Made by a program: the position numbers and the translations under genes. A stretch of DNA of 64,000 bases from Clostridiales bacterium (GTDB lineage Bacteria > Bacillota > Clostridia > Lachnospirales > Lachnospiraceae), in contig JAAYNW010000008.1 of NCBI GenBank assembly GCA_012520655.1, positions 43,160-107,159 of the forward strand, given 5' to 3'. The notes under the pieces are model-generated. The model had not been told where the DNA came from. It did not search any database and worked only from the letters and a program-made list of their open reading frames with translations. Positions 8,260-18,013 of the stretch are shown one piece after another. Numbering within the stretch: position 1 is the first letter of the stretch; every line of letters starts with the position of its first letter.

Positions 8260-11200
8260 AGAGCTTCTACCATATTAATACGGTTAAGGGCTCGATTGGT
8301 CATTAAATTCACAATAAAAGCGAAGCAGAGTGTAATGGCAGAGGATACCAGGTAGCTCATGGGTTTCACGTGCACAGCAAAGTATACGGACGGCAATTGC
8401 AGTACGCTGGTAAGAAGTCCGCTTAGAAACCGGCCTAGGGGTAATCCTGCAAGACTCCCTATTATAGTTAAGATTAATGTTTCTTTATAGACATATTGAT
8501 GCACTTCGTTATCATAGAATCCTAGTACCTTGATTGTAGCGAGCTCCCTAATTCGTTCCGATATATTTGTATTCGACAATGTGAAGAGCACTACGAATGC
8601 GAGGCCGCCTGCCATAACAATCAACAGCAGGACTACCGCATTAATTAATTCAAAGCCAAAATCTTCTTTTAAACCGGCAGTACTCGCTGCGGAGAGTATT
8701 CCGTCGTTATCGAGAAGCGAATGGATATATTCCTCCGGATCGGTGCACTTATCCGTAAGATGGGCGAGTACACCGTTGGGCGTATATTCCTCGAACAGTG
8801 ATTCATAGTAGGATTGGTTAATATATATGTTATTGCCCAGGTAATTCTTAATAATCCCGGCTACGACTGCTTTACGTTCCTCCAGCTGCAGATTCTGGAG
8901 AGAAACAGTATCGTCCTTATTAAGATTGAGAATTCCCGCAGCATTCTGTGTGACATATATGCCGGCATCATCCAGATAAACCGGTGCACCGTCCGGATCC
9001 TGTAAGTGAATATAATCGTTGATAGAAGCGCCTTCGGGAATAACCATCAGCTGAACCTTTTCCGCTTCTTTCGCCGAATTAAGCAGCTTGATGCTGTCGA
9101 TTTGCAGATTCAGACAATCGGCGATATTACTGTCATCGGACAGCCTTTGTATCAAATCGTCATTATTCTCCGAATCGGTAATTACCATCAGGTCATAGCT
9201 GTATATTTTTTCGTATTGCTCGGGGGCTAGGTTTGTGATAGTATCTTTCAGCGCGAAACCGCAAAGAATGAGAGCATTACAGCCCATAATGCCACCGATT
9301 GTCATAAATAAACGCTTTTTAAACCGAAATAGATTTCGGACGGTAACCTTGTTCAGGAATTTGAAGCGGTTCCATAGAAAAGGTAATCGTTCGAGAAAAA
9401 CCCGGGAGCCTGCACGGGGCGCTTTGGGGCGCATAAGTGCCGCAGGTGTCTGGGAAAGTTCGCTATGGCAGGCAAGTAGAGTCGCACCTGCAATTCCGAA
9501 CAAGAACAGCAAAATACCGCCTATACCGTAGAGAACATCAAAGCGTAGGTAATATTGGGGAAATGAATAAAGCGACTCTAAAATATACATCAAAAATTTC
9601 GGAAAGAGAATAAAACCAACCAAATCCCCCATGATTCCGCCCAATAAACAGGCGAGCAGAGCGAAGAGGAGATATTTCCAGTATACGGCGGAATCGCTGA
9701 ATCCCAACGCCTGATAAGTTCCTATAAGACCTCGTTCCTCTTCCACCATGCGCGTCATGGTTGTAAGGCTCATGAGAACCGCAACTACCAAGAAAATAAT
9801 AGGAAATACATTTCCTACAGCTTCAATTGAAGACATATCGTTGTGAAGGCTTGAATAACTATCCAAAGAAAAGCGATCCTGAACATACCATTGCGTCATA
9901 TCTATTTCATCCAGTTTAGCATATGCATCCATAATCTCTTCATTGGCTTCTTTTTTTTCAGCGGCGTATTCCAGTTCTTTTTGGATGAGTTCAGCTTCGC
10001 CTTCTGCCAGCTCTTTCTTACCTTCTTCCATTTCCTGCTTGGCTTGTGCAAGTTCTTTCTTAGCATTTGCTTCTTCCGTATTCAGCTTTTTTTCGACGTC
10101 TGCCAACTTGCTTTTTGCCGATTCTAGCTCTGCTTTGCCGTCTTCCAGTTCAGCCCTTTTTTCTTGGAGAGCTTTACGTCCCGCCTCCAGCTGGGCTTCC
10201 GCACCCGCAAGCTGTGCCGCAATTCCGTCCAAATGCTGTCTGGTACTTCGCAGTGATTCCTCGAAAACGGCTTTTTGAGCATCCAGCGCTTGCTGCCCTC
10301 CGTTTATCTTACCCATCCCGAAAGCAGCCTGTACAGCGGAAGAGAGAAGTGTATCCAATTGAACGGCTTGTTCGTTCATCTGAACAATGGAGGCGGAAAG
10401 CTGCTGCATTTCGGCAGTTTTTGAATCGCGTTCATTTGTCAGATCTGCAATGGCCTGCTCAGCCGCACCTTGCTGCAGAGCGTCTTCAATCTTGTAATTT
10501 AAGTTTTCTACATATACATTTAAGCCGTTTAGTGAGATCTGCATTTGATCGATTTGTGCTGTCAGTCCGGACTTTATTAAATTAATTCTTTCCTGTAGGG
10601 CATTGGAAAAAGCGGCTGCTTCGGCAGATGCTTCCTGCGCGATAACGGTATCTTCCGCACCGGCAGCTACTTTGGCGGCAACCGCACCGACCAGTGCATC
10701 CCATTCGTCATTCGGCCAAGTATCTCCGAAAGGAGCTTTCATTTGCCGGAGACCTGCTTCCAGCTGAGTGCGGGATTCATCCAGTTGATTCTGTGCGTTG
10801 GTCAGTTTCTCATTTGCGGCTGCAAACTGGTCCTCTGCCTGTCTGCGCCCGTCGGCTAATTCCAGTTTTGCATCCTCTACCTGTCTGGCTTTGGAATTTA
10901 TTTCCGCCTCGCCCTGTGCCAGCTTCTTCTCACCGTCCAGAAGCTCCGATTCCGCATCAGCCAGTTTCTGCCTTGAACTTATCAGCTCCTCTCGAGCCTT
11001 TGCAATTTGCTTCATGGCATCGGCTTCTTTACGGGAGAAAGTAGCTTCTCCATCCTTCAGCTCCTGTTTTCCGTCGTCAATATCGTCCCACGCTTTTTCA
11101 AACTGTTCGTCAGCCTCTGCAAATTCCTCATTCATTTTGCTTTCAACTTCTTCAACTTTTTCACGCGCCTCTGTCACAACAGAATGATAGCGAGCCAACT

Positions 11201-11956
11201 CTCTTTGTTCTTTAATATGATTTTCAATATCGTTGATAACGGTTTGAACCGTTTCACTATATTTATCCGAATTGCCGTCCATCTCTTTTGCTCCGGACAA
11301 AGTGAGATAGATTGCCGTAAAAACATCACTGTCTGCATCTGCCGGAGTTACGAAAAAGGTGTAGTCGGCAGACATGGCTGAACGGTATACGGTTCCGAAG
11401 CCCTCGCTCTGAATATCCATAGAGTCCGTTACTACGCCGGCAATTGTGTAGGTAGTACGAATAAAGACTGGGGGTCTTCCTCCTCATTCTCAGAGTCTTC
11501 TTCAATAATAAGCAGATCGCCAATGGATTTGCCGGAGGTATCCATATATTTTTGTGTAACGGCAATTTCTCCCGATTTCGATGGGAGTTGACCTTTCAAC
11601 AAATAGGGTACGTTGATACCTTTTTCACTTAGAACAGTCATTTCGGCACTTTTCGATATGCCCTTTACATTGGTATAAACTGTCTTACTGTATCCGCCTT
11701 CGGCAAGCGCTACGCCTTCTATCTGTTCCAATGCTTCTATGTCGTCTTCCGAGAGTCCCAGTGTGGATGAAATGCGAATGTCGAACAGGTTCTGTCTGTC
11801 AAAAAATTGATCCGCTGAGTAATACATATCCTGGCAGGCCGCATAAATACCTGTCAGCATTGTCACCCCAAGCATAGTAATAATAAGAATGGATATAAAA
11901 CGTTTCCAATTCTTTTTCATGGAACGCCAAGTGTCTTTTTTATAGGATTGATTCAT
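8244..11956 (-). CDS. Giant FtsX-like ABC exporter permease, frameshifted
   Basis: MacB/FtsX-type permease partner of the ATPase upstream. The first part (11956 to about 11475) has TM1 (FISILIITMLGVTMLTGIYA) and the start of a MacB-PCD-like domain. It leaves frame at a run of five G (11470-11474). Six bases would restore DPPVFIRTTYTIAGVV and join it to the rest, giving about 1,237 residues. The middle is a very long charged coiled coil (many ELADGEAEL-like segments), then a first FtsX core (VFPIIFLVVAVLMSLTTMTR), a second ectodomain and the last FtsX domain ending VEALKSVE. ATG 11956 behind GAGTGG is preferred over TTG 11980. The deletion could be a sequencing error or a real null. Confidence 0.85.
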
Positions 11957-11960
11957 AACG

Positions 11961-12662
11961 TTACCACTCAATCTGCTCAATAGGCGTAGGATGATCGTTG
12001 CGCACGGTTTTTACAACCGTGCCGTTTTTAAAGTGAATCACTCTGTCGGCCATAGGTGCCAAAGATGAATTGTGCGTGATGAGAAGAACCGTAATCTTTT
12101 CTCTTCTGCAGGTATCCTGCAATAGCTGTAGAATTTGCTTACCTGTGTTATAGTCCAATGCTCCGGTAGGTTCGTCGCATAAGAGCAGCTTCGGATTTTT
12201 GGCGATGGCGCGGGCAATCGATACGCGCTGTTGTTCGCCACCGGAAAGTTGTGCAGGAAAATTGTTTTTGCGATTTGTGAGTCCCACTTTTTCTAAAGTC
12301 TCGGAAGCGTCTAAGGAATTCGGGCAGATTTGGGAAGCCAGTTCTACGTTTTCAAGTGCTGTTAAGTTCGGCATTAAGTTATAAAATTGAAATACAAAAC
12401 CGATATCCGTACGCCTATAGCCGACTAACTGTTTTTTGGTATAGGTGGCGATATTCTCTCCATCCACCATGACATCGCCGGATGTAGCGGTGTCCATGCC
12501 CCCCAAAATATTGAGGGCTGTTGTTTTACCCGCGCCTGAAGCGCCTAAAATAACAGTAAGTTCTCCTTTATCCACAAAAAAGTTCGCATTGTCCAGGGCG
12601 CGAATCTTTACATCGTCAGCAGCGTATTCTTTTATTACATGATTAAATTCTATATATGCCAT
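11961..12662 (-). CDS. ABC exporter ATPase, MacB/LolD family
   Basis: Cytoplasmic ATPase of a tripartite-type or lipid/peptide exporter. Visible motifs are Walker [10 protein letters not shown] (about 39-47), Q-loop VFQFYNLMP, signature LSGGEQQR, Walker [13 protein letters not shown] and the switch histidine in LITHNSS. Length (233) is typical. GGAGGAC precedes the ATG. The permease ATG follows its stop by four bases, so translation is coupled. The operon is divergent from a TetR-type regulator 243 bases away, its likely repressor. Confidence 0.93.
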   Translation of the reverse strand: MAYIEFNHVIKEYAADDVKIRALDNANFFVDKGELTVILGASGAGKTTALNILGGMDTATSGDVMVDGENIATYTKKQLVGYRRTDIGFVFQFYNLMPNLTALENVELASQICPNSLDASETLEKVGLTNRKNNFPAQLSGGEQQRVSIARAIAKNPKLLLCDEPTGALDYNTGKQILQLLQDTCRREKITVLLITHNSSLAPMADRVIHFKNGTVVKTVRNDHPTPIEQIEW

Positions 12663-12781
12663 AAGTCCTCCATCCCTATTCTTGCCTTACCTGATAAATT
12701 CTATTATGCAAAGACCACCAAAAGTGGCTCTTGTTTTTCCCTTTGAGATTATTTATGATAAAGATATTATATAAACACCGT

Positions 12782-12836
12782 GTTGATTTTACAATCGACA
12801 GTTGGTTTTCAGACGATGATTTTACAACAAAATCAT
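12782..12836. promoter_or_regulatory. Candidate TetR operators between exporter and regulator
   Basis: Two inverted repeats lie side by side: GTTGATT-ttac-AATCGAC (12782-12799, one mismatch) and ATGATTTT-acaac-AAAATCAT (12816-12836, perfect 8-bp arms). Both contain GATTTTACAA, at 12785-12794 and 12818-12827, repeated at 33 bp, about three helical turns. This fits two regulator dimers on the same DNA face. Binding by the TetR protein next door is inference. Confidence 0.55.
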
Positions 12837-12905
12837 ATTTAAATGTCGGTTTTGAAGCATATGACGCATAGCTTGTTTGAATTCAGCACAGAAAGGGGAG
12901 TACTT

Positions 12906-13505
12906 ATGAAAAACATGAAACAGAGCAGAAAGACACGTTACACACAAATGGCTTTACAGGACAGTTTGGTAGAGCTTATGAAGCAAAAGCCGATTGCTAA
13001 GATAACGATAAAAGAGCTTTGCGAAAACGCGGATATTAATCGTACAACCTTCTATGCGCATTATACCGATCAATATGATCTGCTTCAAAAAATGGAGGAG
13101 GAATGTCTTTCTTTTGCAAGAGAGGCTATTTCCAATCTTATTGGAGAAAAAGATCAAAATGAAATGATGAAACTTCTGGAAGAGGTTTTTGAATATATTA
13201 TTGACAATAGAAATCATATTCGGATACTTATGAGCGAACAGGGTGATATCAATTTTCAAAAACAGCTATTTGCAATGATATATGAATCCTGTGGCATATC
13301 GCCATATCCGGATAAGAATGTCGATATGGGAACGAAGGAATATTATTTTATCTATGCGGTATCCGGAAGCGTAGGACTGCTCCAGCATTGGTTGAAGGAT
13401 GACGTGATGAAACCAGCCAAGGAAATGGCTGAAACGATCTATCGAATGGCTTGTTTTACACAGTTTACCGGGTGTTGTACCGTACAGTTGTCGGAAGACA
13501 GGTGA
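12906..13505 (+). CDS. TetR/AcrR family transcriptional regulator
   Basis: 199-residue DNA-binding repressor. The N-terminal helix-turn-helix includes TIKELCENADINRTTFYAHY, the classic TetR signature, and the helical C-terminal ligand domain resembles the TetR_C_8 group. AAGGGGAG six bases before the ATG at 12906 decides the start over an in-frame ATG at 12843. It is divergent from the exporter operon and probably represses it; the inducer cannot be read from sequence. Confidence 0.9.
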   Translation: MKNMKQSRKTRYTQMALQDSLVELMKQKPIAKITIKELCENADINRTTFYAHYTDQYDLLQKMEEECLSFAREAISNLIGEKDQNEMMKLLEEVFEYIIDNRNHIRILMSEQGDINFQKQLFAMIYESCGISPYPDKNVDMGTKEYYFIYAVSGSVGLLQHWLKDDVMKPAKEMAETIYRMACFTQFTGCCTVQLSEDR

Positions 13506-13574
13506 AAGAAAGCATATCCAAAACCGGCAGCGTAAGATGGAAGAATCAATCTATGGTTTAAAAAATCTAATATG

Positions 13575-13616
13575 AGTACCAAGTAAACTTTAATACGTCA
13601 AAGTACCAAGTAAACT
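13575..13616 (+). repeat. 15-bp direct repeat upstream of the oad promoter
   Basis: AGTACCAAGTAAACT occurs exactly at 13575-13589 and 13602-13616, 27 bp apart, ending 13 bp before the -35 box of the oad promoter. The position suits binding sites for an activator of the decarboxylase operon. No regulator in the window is obviously linked to it. Confidence 0.6.
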
Positions 13617-13629
13617 GCTATACTTTTAC

Positions 13630-13659
13630 TTGACAAATAAGAGGTCAGGATATTATTAT
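13630..13659 (+). promoter_or_regulatory. Sigma-A promoter of the oad operon
   Basis: TTGACA (13630-13635) and TATTAT (13654-13659) are separated by 18 bases, upstream of oadA. The implied leader is about 150 bases and contains no recognisable riboswitch. The rest of the 313-base gap after the TetR gene (13506-13574) shows nothing further. Confidence 0.7.
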
Positions 13660-13818
13660 AGTTATAACAAATATATTTATATTGATATTTAATTCCGGTT
13701 GGACATATATTTTATAATAAATATATGTTTTCAAGATTTAGTTAGCTTAGGGTGGAGGCTTGGCGAAAGTTGTCTACTCTTTTATTATGTTAATACGTAT
13801 GAAAGGAGTTGTAATTTT

Positions 13819-15213
13819 ATGAAAGTACACTTTACAGAAACAGTATTGCGCGATGCAAACCAATCTCTTATCGCAACTCGTATGCCATTTTCCGATTATG
13901 AAGGAATATTAGAAGCGTTGGACAATGCCGGCTATTATTCTCTTGAATGTTGGGGTGGTGCAACCTTTGATTCCTGTCTTCGCTATTTGGGAGAAGACCC
14001 GTGGGAAAGACTTAGAAAAATAAAAGCAAAGGTAAAAAATACAAAGTTGCAAATGCTTTTAAGGGGTCAGAACATACTCGGTTATAAGCATTATCCTGAT
14101 GACGTAGTCAGAAAGTTCGTCGCTCGTGCAGTACAGAACGGAATAGATATATTGCGCATCTTTGATGCCTTGAATGATTTTCGAAATATCGAGGTAGCAA
14201 TAGATGAAACGTTAAAGCAGGGTGCACATGCACAAGGGTGTATCTGTTATACTACAAGTCCTATCCATAATTTGGACAAATATGCTACTATGGGAAAACA
14301 GTTGGAAGCGCTCGGAGTGAATTCTATTTGCATTAAAGATATGGCTGGAATTATGGGACCCCAGGAAGCTTATGACTTAATAAAAGCGTTGAAGAGCAGT
14401 GTGAGTGTTCCTGTCTTTTTACATACTCATTCCACAACAGGACTGGGTCCTATAACATATGCGAAAGCAATAGAGGCTGGCTGCGACGGAATTGATACGG
14501 CAATTTCTTCTTTTTCGGGAGGGACTTCACAGCCGGCGACAGAATCTTTGAATTATGCTGTTAAGCAAATGGGATATGAAACCGGTTTGAATGAGAAAGT
14601 GTTAAAAGAGATCAATGATTTCTTTAAGCCTTTAAAGGCAAAATATGTAGATTCCGGTTTGTTGGATTCATTTGTCATGGGAACGGAAACGGATGCCTTG
14701 GTATATCAGGTTCCGGGCGGTATGTTGTCCAATTTAATTGCGCAGCTGAAAGAGCAGAACGCCAGCGATAGACTGGAAGAGGTTTTAGCTGAAACACCGA
14801 AGGTAAGAAAAGATCTGGGATATCCCCCTCTTGTTACTCCTATGAGTCAAATGGTCGGTGTGCAGGCGGCGATTAATGTGCTTACCGGCAAACGTTACGG
14901 GAATGTATCAAAAGAGATAAAGTCCTACCTCAGAGGAGAATACGGTCAGGCACCTGGTGAAGTAAATCAAGATCTTGTTCATAAAGTATTAGGAGAAGAG
15001 AAACCGATCACAATCCGCTTTGCCGATACCTTGGAGCCGGAGTTTGAGAAGATAAAGGCAGAACTGGGAAGCAAAGCCCGTAATGACGAGGATGTCCTTT
15101 CTTATATCGTATTTCCACAGATTGCGGAGAAGTTTTTTAAAGAGCGGGAAGAAAGAGAAAGCAGAACAGTGACTTATTCTATTATTAAGAAACAGGAGGA
15201 TCCTATTGTATGA
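13819..15213 (+). CDS. oadA: Oxaloacetate decarboxylase alpha chain (carboxyltransferase)
   Basis: Transfers the carboxyl group of oxaloacetate to biotin in the Na+-translocating decarboxylase. The carboxyltransferase TIM barrel starts VLRDANQSLIATRM, with the carbamylated-lysine motif CIKDMAGI, metal-binding HTH (LHTHSTTG) and catalytic threonine region GGTSQPATES. The conserved PYC/OADA domain follows. At 464 residues it lacks the biotinyl domain, which is encoded separately two genes on. AAGGAG supports ATG 13819; an upstream in-frame ATG (13699) has no ribosome site. The next gene overlaps by four bases. Confidence 0.95.
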   Translation: MKVHFTETVLRDANQSLIATRMPFSDYEGILEALDNAGYYSLECWGGATFDSCLRYLGEDPWERLRKIKAKVKNTKLQMLLRGQNILGYKHYPDDVVRKFVARAVQNGIDILRIFDALNDFRNIEVAIDETLKQGAHAQGCICYTTSPIHNLDKYATMGKQLEALGVNSICIKDMAGIMGPQEAYDLIKALKSSVSVPVFLHTHSTTGLGPITYAKAIEAGCDGIDTAISSFSGGTSQPATESLNYAVKQMGYETGLNEKVLKEINDFFKPLKAKYVDSGLLDSFVMGTETDALVYQVPGGMLSNLIAQLKEQNASDRLEEVLAETPKVRKDLGYPPLVTPMSQMVGVQAAINVLTGKRYGNVSKEIKSYLRGEYGQAPGEVNQDLVHKVLGEEKPITIRFADTLEPEFEKIKAELGSKARNDEDVLSYIVFPQIAEKFFKEREERESRTVTYSIIKKQEDPIV

Positions 15214-15527
15214 CCGTGTGGGAAGGCATTTTAGTAGCAATATTCTGTATATCGATGGTCTTTTTTGTTCTCATAGGATTGAGCCTGCTAATCAAAGGAT
15301 TTAGTTTTATTCTGGGTATATTTTCAAGTCAAATGAAACAAGACACGACTCCTGTACCGGCTCAGTCTGAAACTGTCTTGGAAAATGAACTGTCATTGGG
15401 GATTCTCAAGCTGAAGGATGTGGACGAGCCGACGGCAGCCATGATTATGGCGATTGTCAGTGATGAATCAGGAATTCCTCTGTCAGAGCTTTGTTTTAAA
15501 TCCATAAAATTATTACGACAAGACTAA
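15210..15527 (+). CDS. oadG: OadG-like small membrane subunit
   Basis: 105-residue protein with one N-terminal transmembrane helix (about 5-36) and a soluble tail, the pattern of decarboxylase gamma chains, which tie the alpha chain to the membrane-bound beta chain. The ATG overlaps the oadA stop (ATGA), indicating translational coupling. Sequence identity to OadG is weak outside the helix, so the assignment rests largely on size, topology and position. Confidence 0.8.
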   Translation: MTVWEGILVAIFCISMVFFVLIGLSLLIKGFSFILGIFSSQMKQDTTPVPAQSETVLENELSLGILKLKDVDEPTAAMIMAIVSDESGIPLSELCFKSIKLLRQD

Positions 15528-15555
15528 TGATTCTCAAGGAATGGAGGAAAGATTG

Positions 15556-15942
15556 ATGATATATGTTGTGAGAATTAATGATAAGGAATATGAAGTTGAA
15601 GTGGAGAGAGGGCAGGCAAATCTTGTGAAGACAACGGAAGTTACAGCACATGAACCGGTGGCTGTTGTTCCTCAGCCTGCAGCCCCGGCAAGTGAAAAAG
15701 CAGCGCCGGTGCAAGCGGCATCTGCCCCGGCAGATTCTGTGACAGCTCCTATGCCAGGAGTGGTCGTGGATATAAAGGTGACTTCCGGCAAAAGCGTAAA
15801 GCGAGGAGAGGTTTTGTTGATTTTGGAAGCTATGAAAATGGAAAATGAAGTGGTTGCACCTGCCGACGGAGTTGTCGGCCAGATATTTGTTTCAAAAGGA
15901 GCATCTGTGGCTGCCGGCGATCCATTAATTTCCATACAGTAA
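15556..15942 (+). CDS. Biotin carboxyl carrier protein of the decarboxylase
   Basis: 128 residues: a short N-terminal beta region (MIYVVRINDKEYEVEVERG), a flexible Ala/Pro linker (about 40-62) and a biotinyl domain with the biotin-accepting lysine in EAMKMENE. It carries carboxybiotin between OadA and OadB. GGAGGA at 15544-15549 fits the ATG at 15556 better than the in-frame ATG at 15541. Confidence 0.95.
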   Translation: MIYVVRINDKEYEVEVERGQANLVKTTEVTAHEPVAVVPQPAAPASEKAAPVQAASAPADSVTAPMPGVVVDIKVTSGKSVKRGEVLLILEAMKMENEVVAPADGVVGQIFVSKGASVAAGDPLISIQ

Positions 15943-15954
15943 GGAGGAATGACT

Positions 15955-17091
15955 ATGTTTATTGAGGCCCTGCATGAAATATGGAAAACATCCGGTTTTA
16001 TGGCACTTACATGGCAGCACGTAGTGATGATTATAGTTGCTTGCGTTTTGATTTATCTTGCTATTGTCAAGAAGTTTGAGCCATTATTGTTACTGCCGAT
16101 TGCCTTTGGCGTATTGCTTGCAAATCTTCCGCTAGCAGGATTGATGGCAGAGCCGGCAAGCGCTTCTGAAGCGGGAGGCTTGCTTTATTATTTATATTTA
16201 GGAGTAAAAAAAGGTATTTATCCTTCTTTGATTTTTTTGGGCATAGGAGCTATGACAGATTTCGGACCTTTGATTGCCAGACCAAGCAGCTTACTTCTTG
16301 GTGCAGGTGCACAGTTCGGTATTTGCATTGCCTTTGTTGTAGCGGTTGCGCTTGGGTTCGCACCGGAGGAGGCAGCATCTATAGCTATTATTGGCGGGGC
16401 AGACGGGCCGACAGCTATTTTCCTGACAACAAGATTGGCACCTGAGTTGTTACCGGCCATAGCCATTGCCGCGTATTCTTATATGGCGCTTATTCCAATG
16501 ATTCAGCCTCCTATTATGAAGGCTTTAACTACGAAAAAAGAAAGAGAAATAGAAATGTCTCAGCTGCGGGAAGTATCAAAGTTGGAAAAGATATGCTTTC
16601 CTATTGTAGTTACCATTGTGTGCGTGCTTCTTTTGCCTTCTGTTGCGCCGCTTATTGGTATGTTGATGCTGGGAAATCTGTTCCGTGAATCAGGCGTTGT
16701 TGAGCGTTTGTCCAATACGGCGCAAAATGCTTTGATTAATATAGTTACGATATTCTTAGGCGTTACTGTTGGAGCCACTGCTGTAGCAGAGAATTTCTTG
16801 AGACCTGAAACTCTGAAAATAATCGGGCTTGGATTGATGGCTTTTATCTTTAGTACGGTAGGCGGACTTCTTTTAGGAAAATTAATGTGTTGGCTGACAA
16901 AGGGTAAGATTAATCCGTTGATTGGTTCGGCAGGAGTGTCGGCAGTACCTATGGCGGCACGAGTAGCACAGATAGAAGGACAAAAAGCTAATCCGGCGAA
17001 TTTCTTATTAATGCATGCAATGGGGCCGAACGTAGCAGGTGTAATTGGCTCGGCAGTGGCGGCAGGTATTCTACTGTCTTTGTTCGGTTAA
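15955..17091 (+). CDS. oadB: Oxaloacetate decarboxylase beta chain, Na+ pump
   Basis: Polytopic membrane subunit (378 residues, about nine or more hydrophobic segments) that decarboxylates carboxybiotin and exports Na+. Family motifs include IGGADGPTAIF with the conserved aspartate, GNLFRESGVVERL and the C-terminal AMGPNVAGVIGSA. AAGGAGG (15941-15947) is correctly spaced for the second ATG (15955) and too close for the first (15949). Last gene of the operon. Confidence 0.95.
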   Translation: MFIEALHEIWKTSGFMALTWQHVVMIIVACVLIYLAIVKKFEPLLLLPIAFGVLLANLPLAGLMAEPASASEAGGLLYYLYLGVKKGIYPSLIFLGIGAMTDFGPLIARPSSLLLGAGAQFGICIAFVVAVALGFAPEEAASIAIIGGADGPTAIFLTTRLAPELLPAIAIAAYSYMALIPMIQPPIMKALTTKKEREIEMSQLREVSKLEKICFPIVVTIVCVLLLPSVAPLIGMLMLGNLFRESGVVERLSNTAQNALINIVTIFLGVTVGATAVAENFLRPETLKIIGLGLMAFIFSTVGGLLLGKLMCWLTKGKINPLIGSAGVSAVPMAARVAQIEGQKANPANFLLMHAMGPNVAGVIGSAVAAGILLSLFG

Positions 17092-17094
17092 AAA

Positions 17095-17217
17095 ATACGC
17101 CGCAGTGGAATCCATGTCAATACGGTACGGCTTTATGAAGACCTTTGATTGATTCCTAAAGTGAAGCGTAAAGATAACGGTTATCGTGTTTTTACAGATT
17201 TTCGTATGGACCAATAA
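17095..17217 (+). pseudogene. MerR-family regulator remnant
   Basis: One frame reads GIHVNTVRLYEDL, a stop, then LIPKVKRKDNGYRVFT, which matches the helix-turn-helix start of MerR regulators (normally ...VRYYE..GLI.P.R..NGYR). There is no start codon, an in-frame TGA, and a TAA at 17215. Only about 40 residues of the roughly 110-280 expected remain. Confidence 0.7.
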
Positions 17218-17218
17218 T

Positions 17219-17250
17219 AACACCAGACTTTGTTCTGGTGTTATTTTTTA
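17219..17250 (+). terminator. Rho-independent terminator after oad operon
   Basis: Perfect 9-bp stem AACACCAGA/TCTGGTGTT with loop CTTTGT, followed by ATTTTTTA. It lies 128 bases beyond oadB, after the MerR remnant. Confidence 0.85.
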
Positions 17251-17275
17251 TAAAAAACCGGAGGAGATTCAGTGC

Positions 17276-17345
17276 ATGGAAACTACGATTGAAGTTAAAA
17301 ACCTATGCAAATCTTTCGCCCATGTAAAAGAGGTAAAAAATAGCA
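17276..17345 (+). pseudogene. Truncated ABC ATPase 5' fragment
   Basis: Behind a good GGAGGAG site, ATG 17276 starts METTIEVKNLCKSFAHVKEV, a typical N-terminus of an ABC-type ATPase before Walker A. Similarity ends near 17345, exactly where the convergent methyltransferase gene ends. Everything including Walker A is absent. It marks a deletion or insertion junction. Confidence 0.65.
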
Positions 17346-17987
17346 TCAAACAGCAGCACTCGCTCTGCCGATAAAATAAAAACCATTTGATTTATGCCCA
17401 TTCATTGTAGTAAAAGTTAAATGCTCATAAACTATACAATTAAAATCTGCGAGTAAATGAAGAATCCAGTTTTCATCATGATGTCTGCAGACAGCCCCCT
17501 CCGGCAATTCGAATACACCATAATTTCCATATTTGGAGGCAAATTCAGCATAGCGCTTTCTGTTTCTTTCATCATCATTCAAAAGAAAGTCATTCACATA
17601 TAATATACCGTTTGGCCTTAAAACTCTTTCAATTTCCTTGATTAGCTTCTCCTGCTCGGAATTATTCTGAATACAAGTTAAGACTGCAAATAAAATAACC
17701 GCATCAATACTATGATCCGGAAAATCAATAGATTCCGTTATTTTTGTTCTCAAATCTAAATAGGGGAATTGCTCTTTACCCCGTTCAATCATTCCACTTG
17801 AAAAGTCAATTCCTATTAAGTGCTGAAAACTGAGTTGATATAATTCATTGAGGGTACGGCCATAACCGCATCCTACATCGAGAATTGAAGAATTTCTTCC
17901 GACATACTTTTTAAATTCAGCTGAATGAAAAGGAGTGGTGAATTGCTTTATTGTTGATACCTGATTCCAATATTTTTTTTGGTCCAT
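17346..17987 (-). CDS. Class I SAM-dependent methyltransferase
   Basis: 213-residue cytoplasmic methyltransferase. Motif I is ILDVGCGYGRTL, motif II includes LIGIDFSSGMIERG, and the segment SIDAVILFAVLTCI follows, matching the Methyltransf_11/25 fold. Substrate unknown. AAGGAGGAC six bases before the ATG supports the start. It is divergent from a Crp-family regulator, and its TATAAT box lies exactly one class II spacing from a Crp-type site, so it is probably a target of that regulator. Confidence 0.88.
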   Translation of the reverse strand: MDQKKYWNQVSTIKQFTTPFHSAEFKKYVGRNSSILDVGCGYGRTLNELYQLSFQHLIGIDFSSGMIERGKEQFPYLDLRTKITESIDFPDHSIDAVILFAVLTCIQNNSEQEKLIKEIERVLRPNGILYVNDFLLNDDERNRKRYAEFASKYGNYGVFELPEGAVCRHHDENWILHLLADFNCIVYEHLTFTTMNGHKSNGFYFIGRASAAV

Positions 17988-18013
17988 TATAATGTCCTCC
18001 TTGCTTTTCTTGA

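Noticed and set aside
8530..11187. Many plus-strand open frames opposite the giant permease gene
   Set aside because: They are shadows of a biased coiled-coil coding sequence; none has a ribosome site with a plausible protein.
11470..11474. Programmed ribosomal frameshifting in the permease
   Set aside because: No slippery heptamer of the usual type or downstream hairpin is evident; a missing base at a homopolymer is simpler.
13506..13818. Riboswitch in the oad leader
   Set aside because: No recognisable conserved core or terminator/antiterminator pair; only a promoter and direct repeats are seen.
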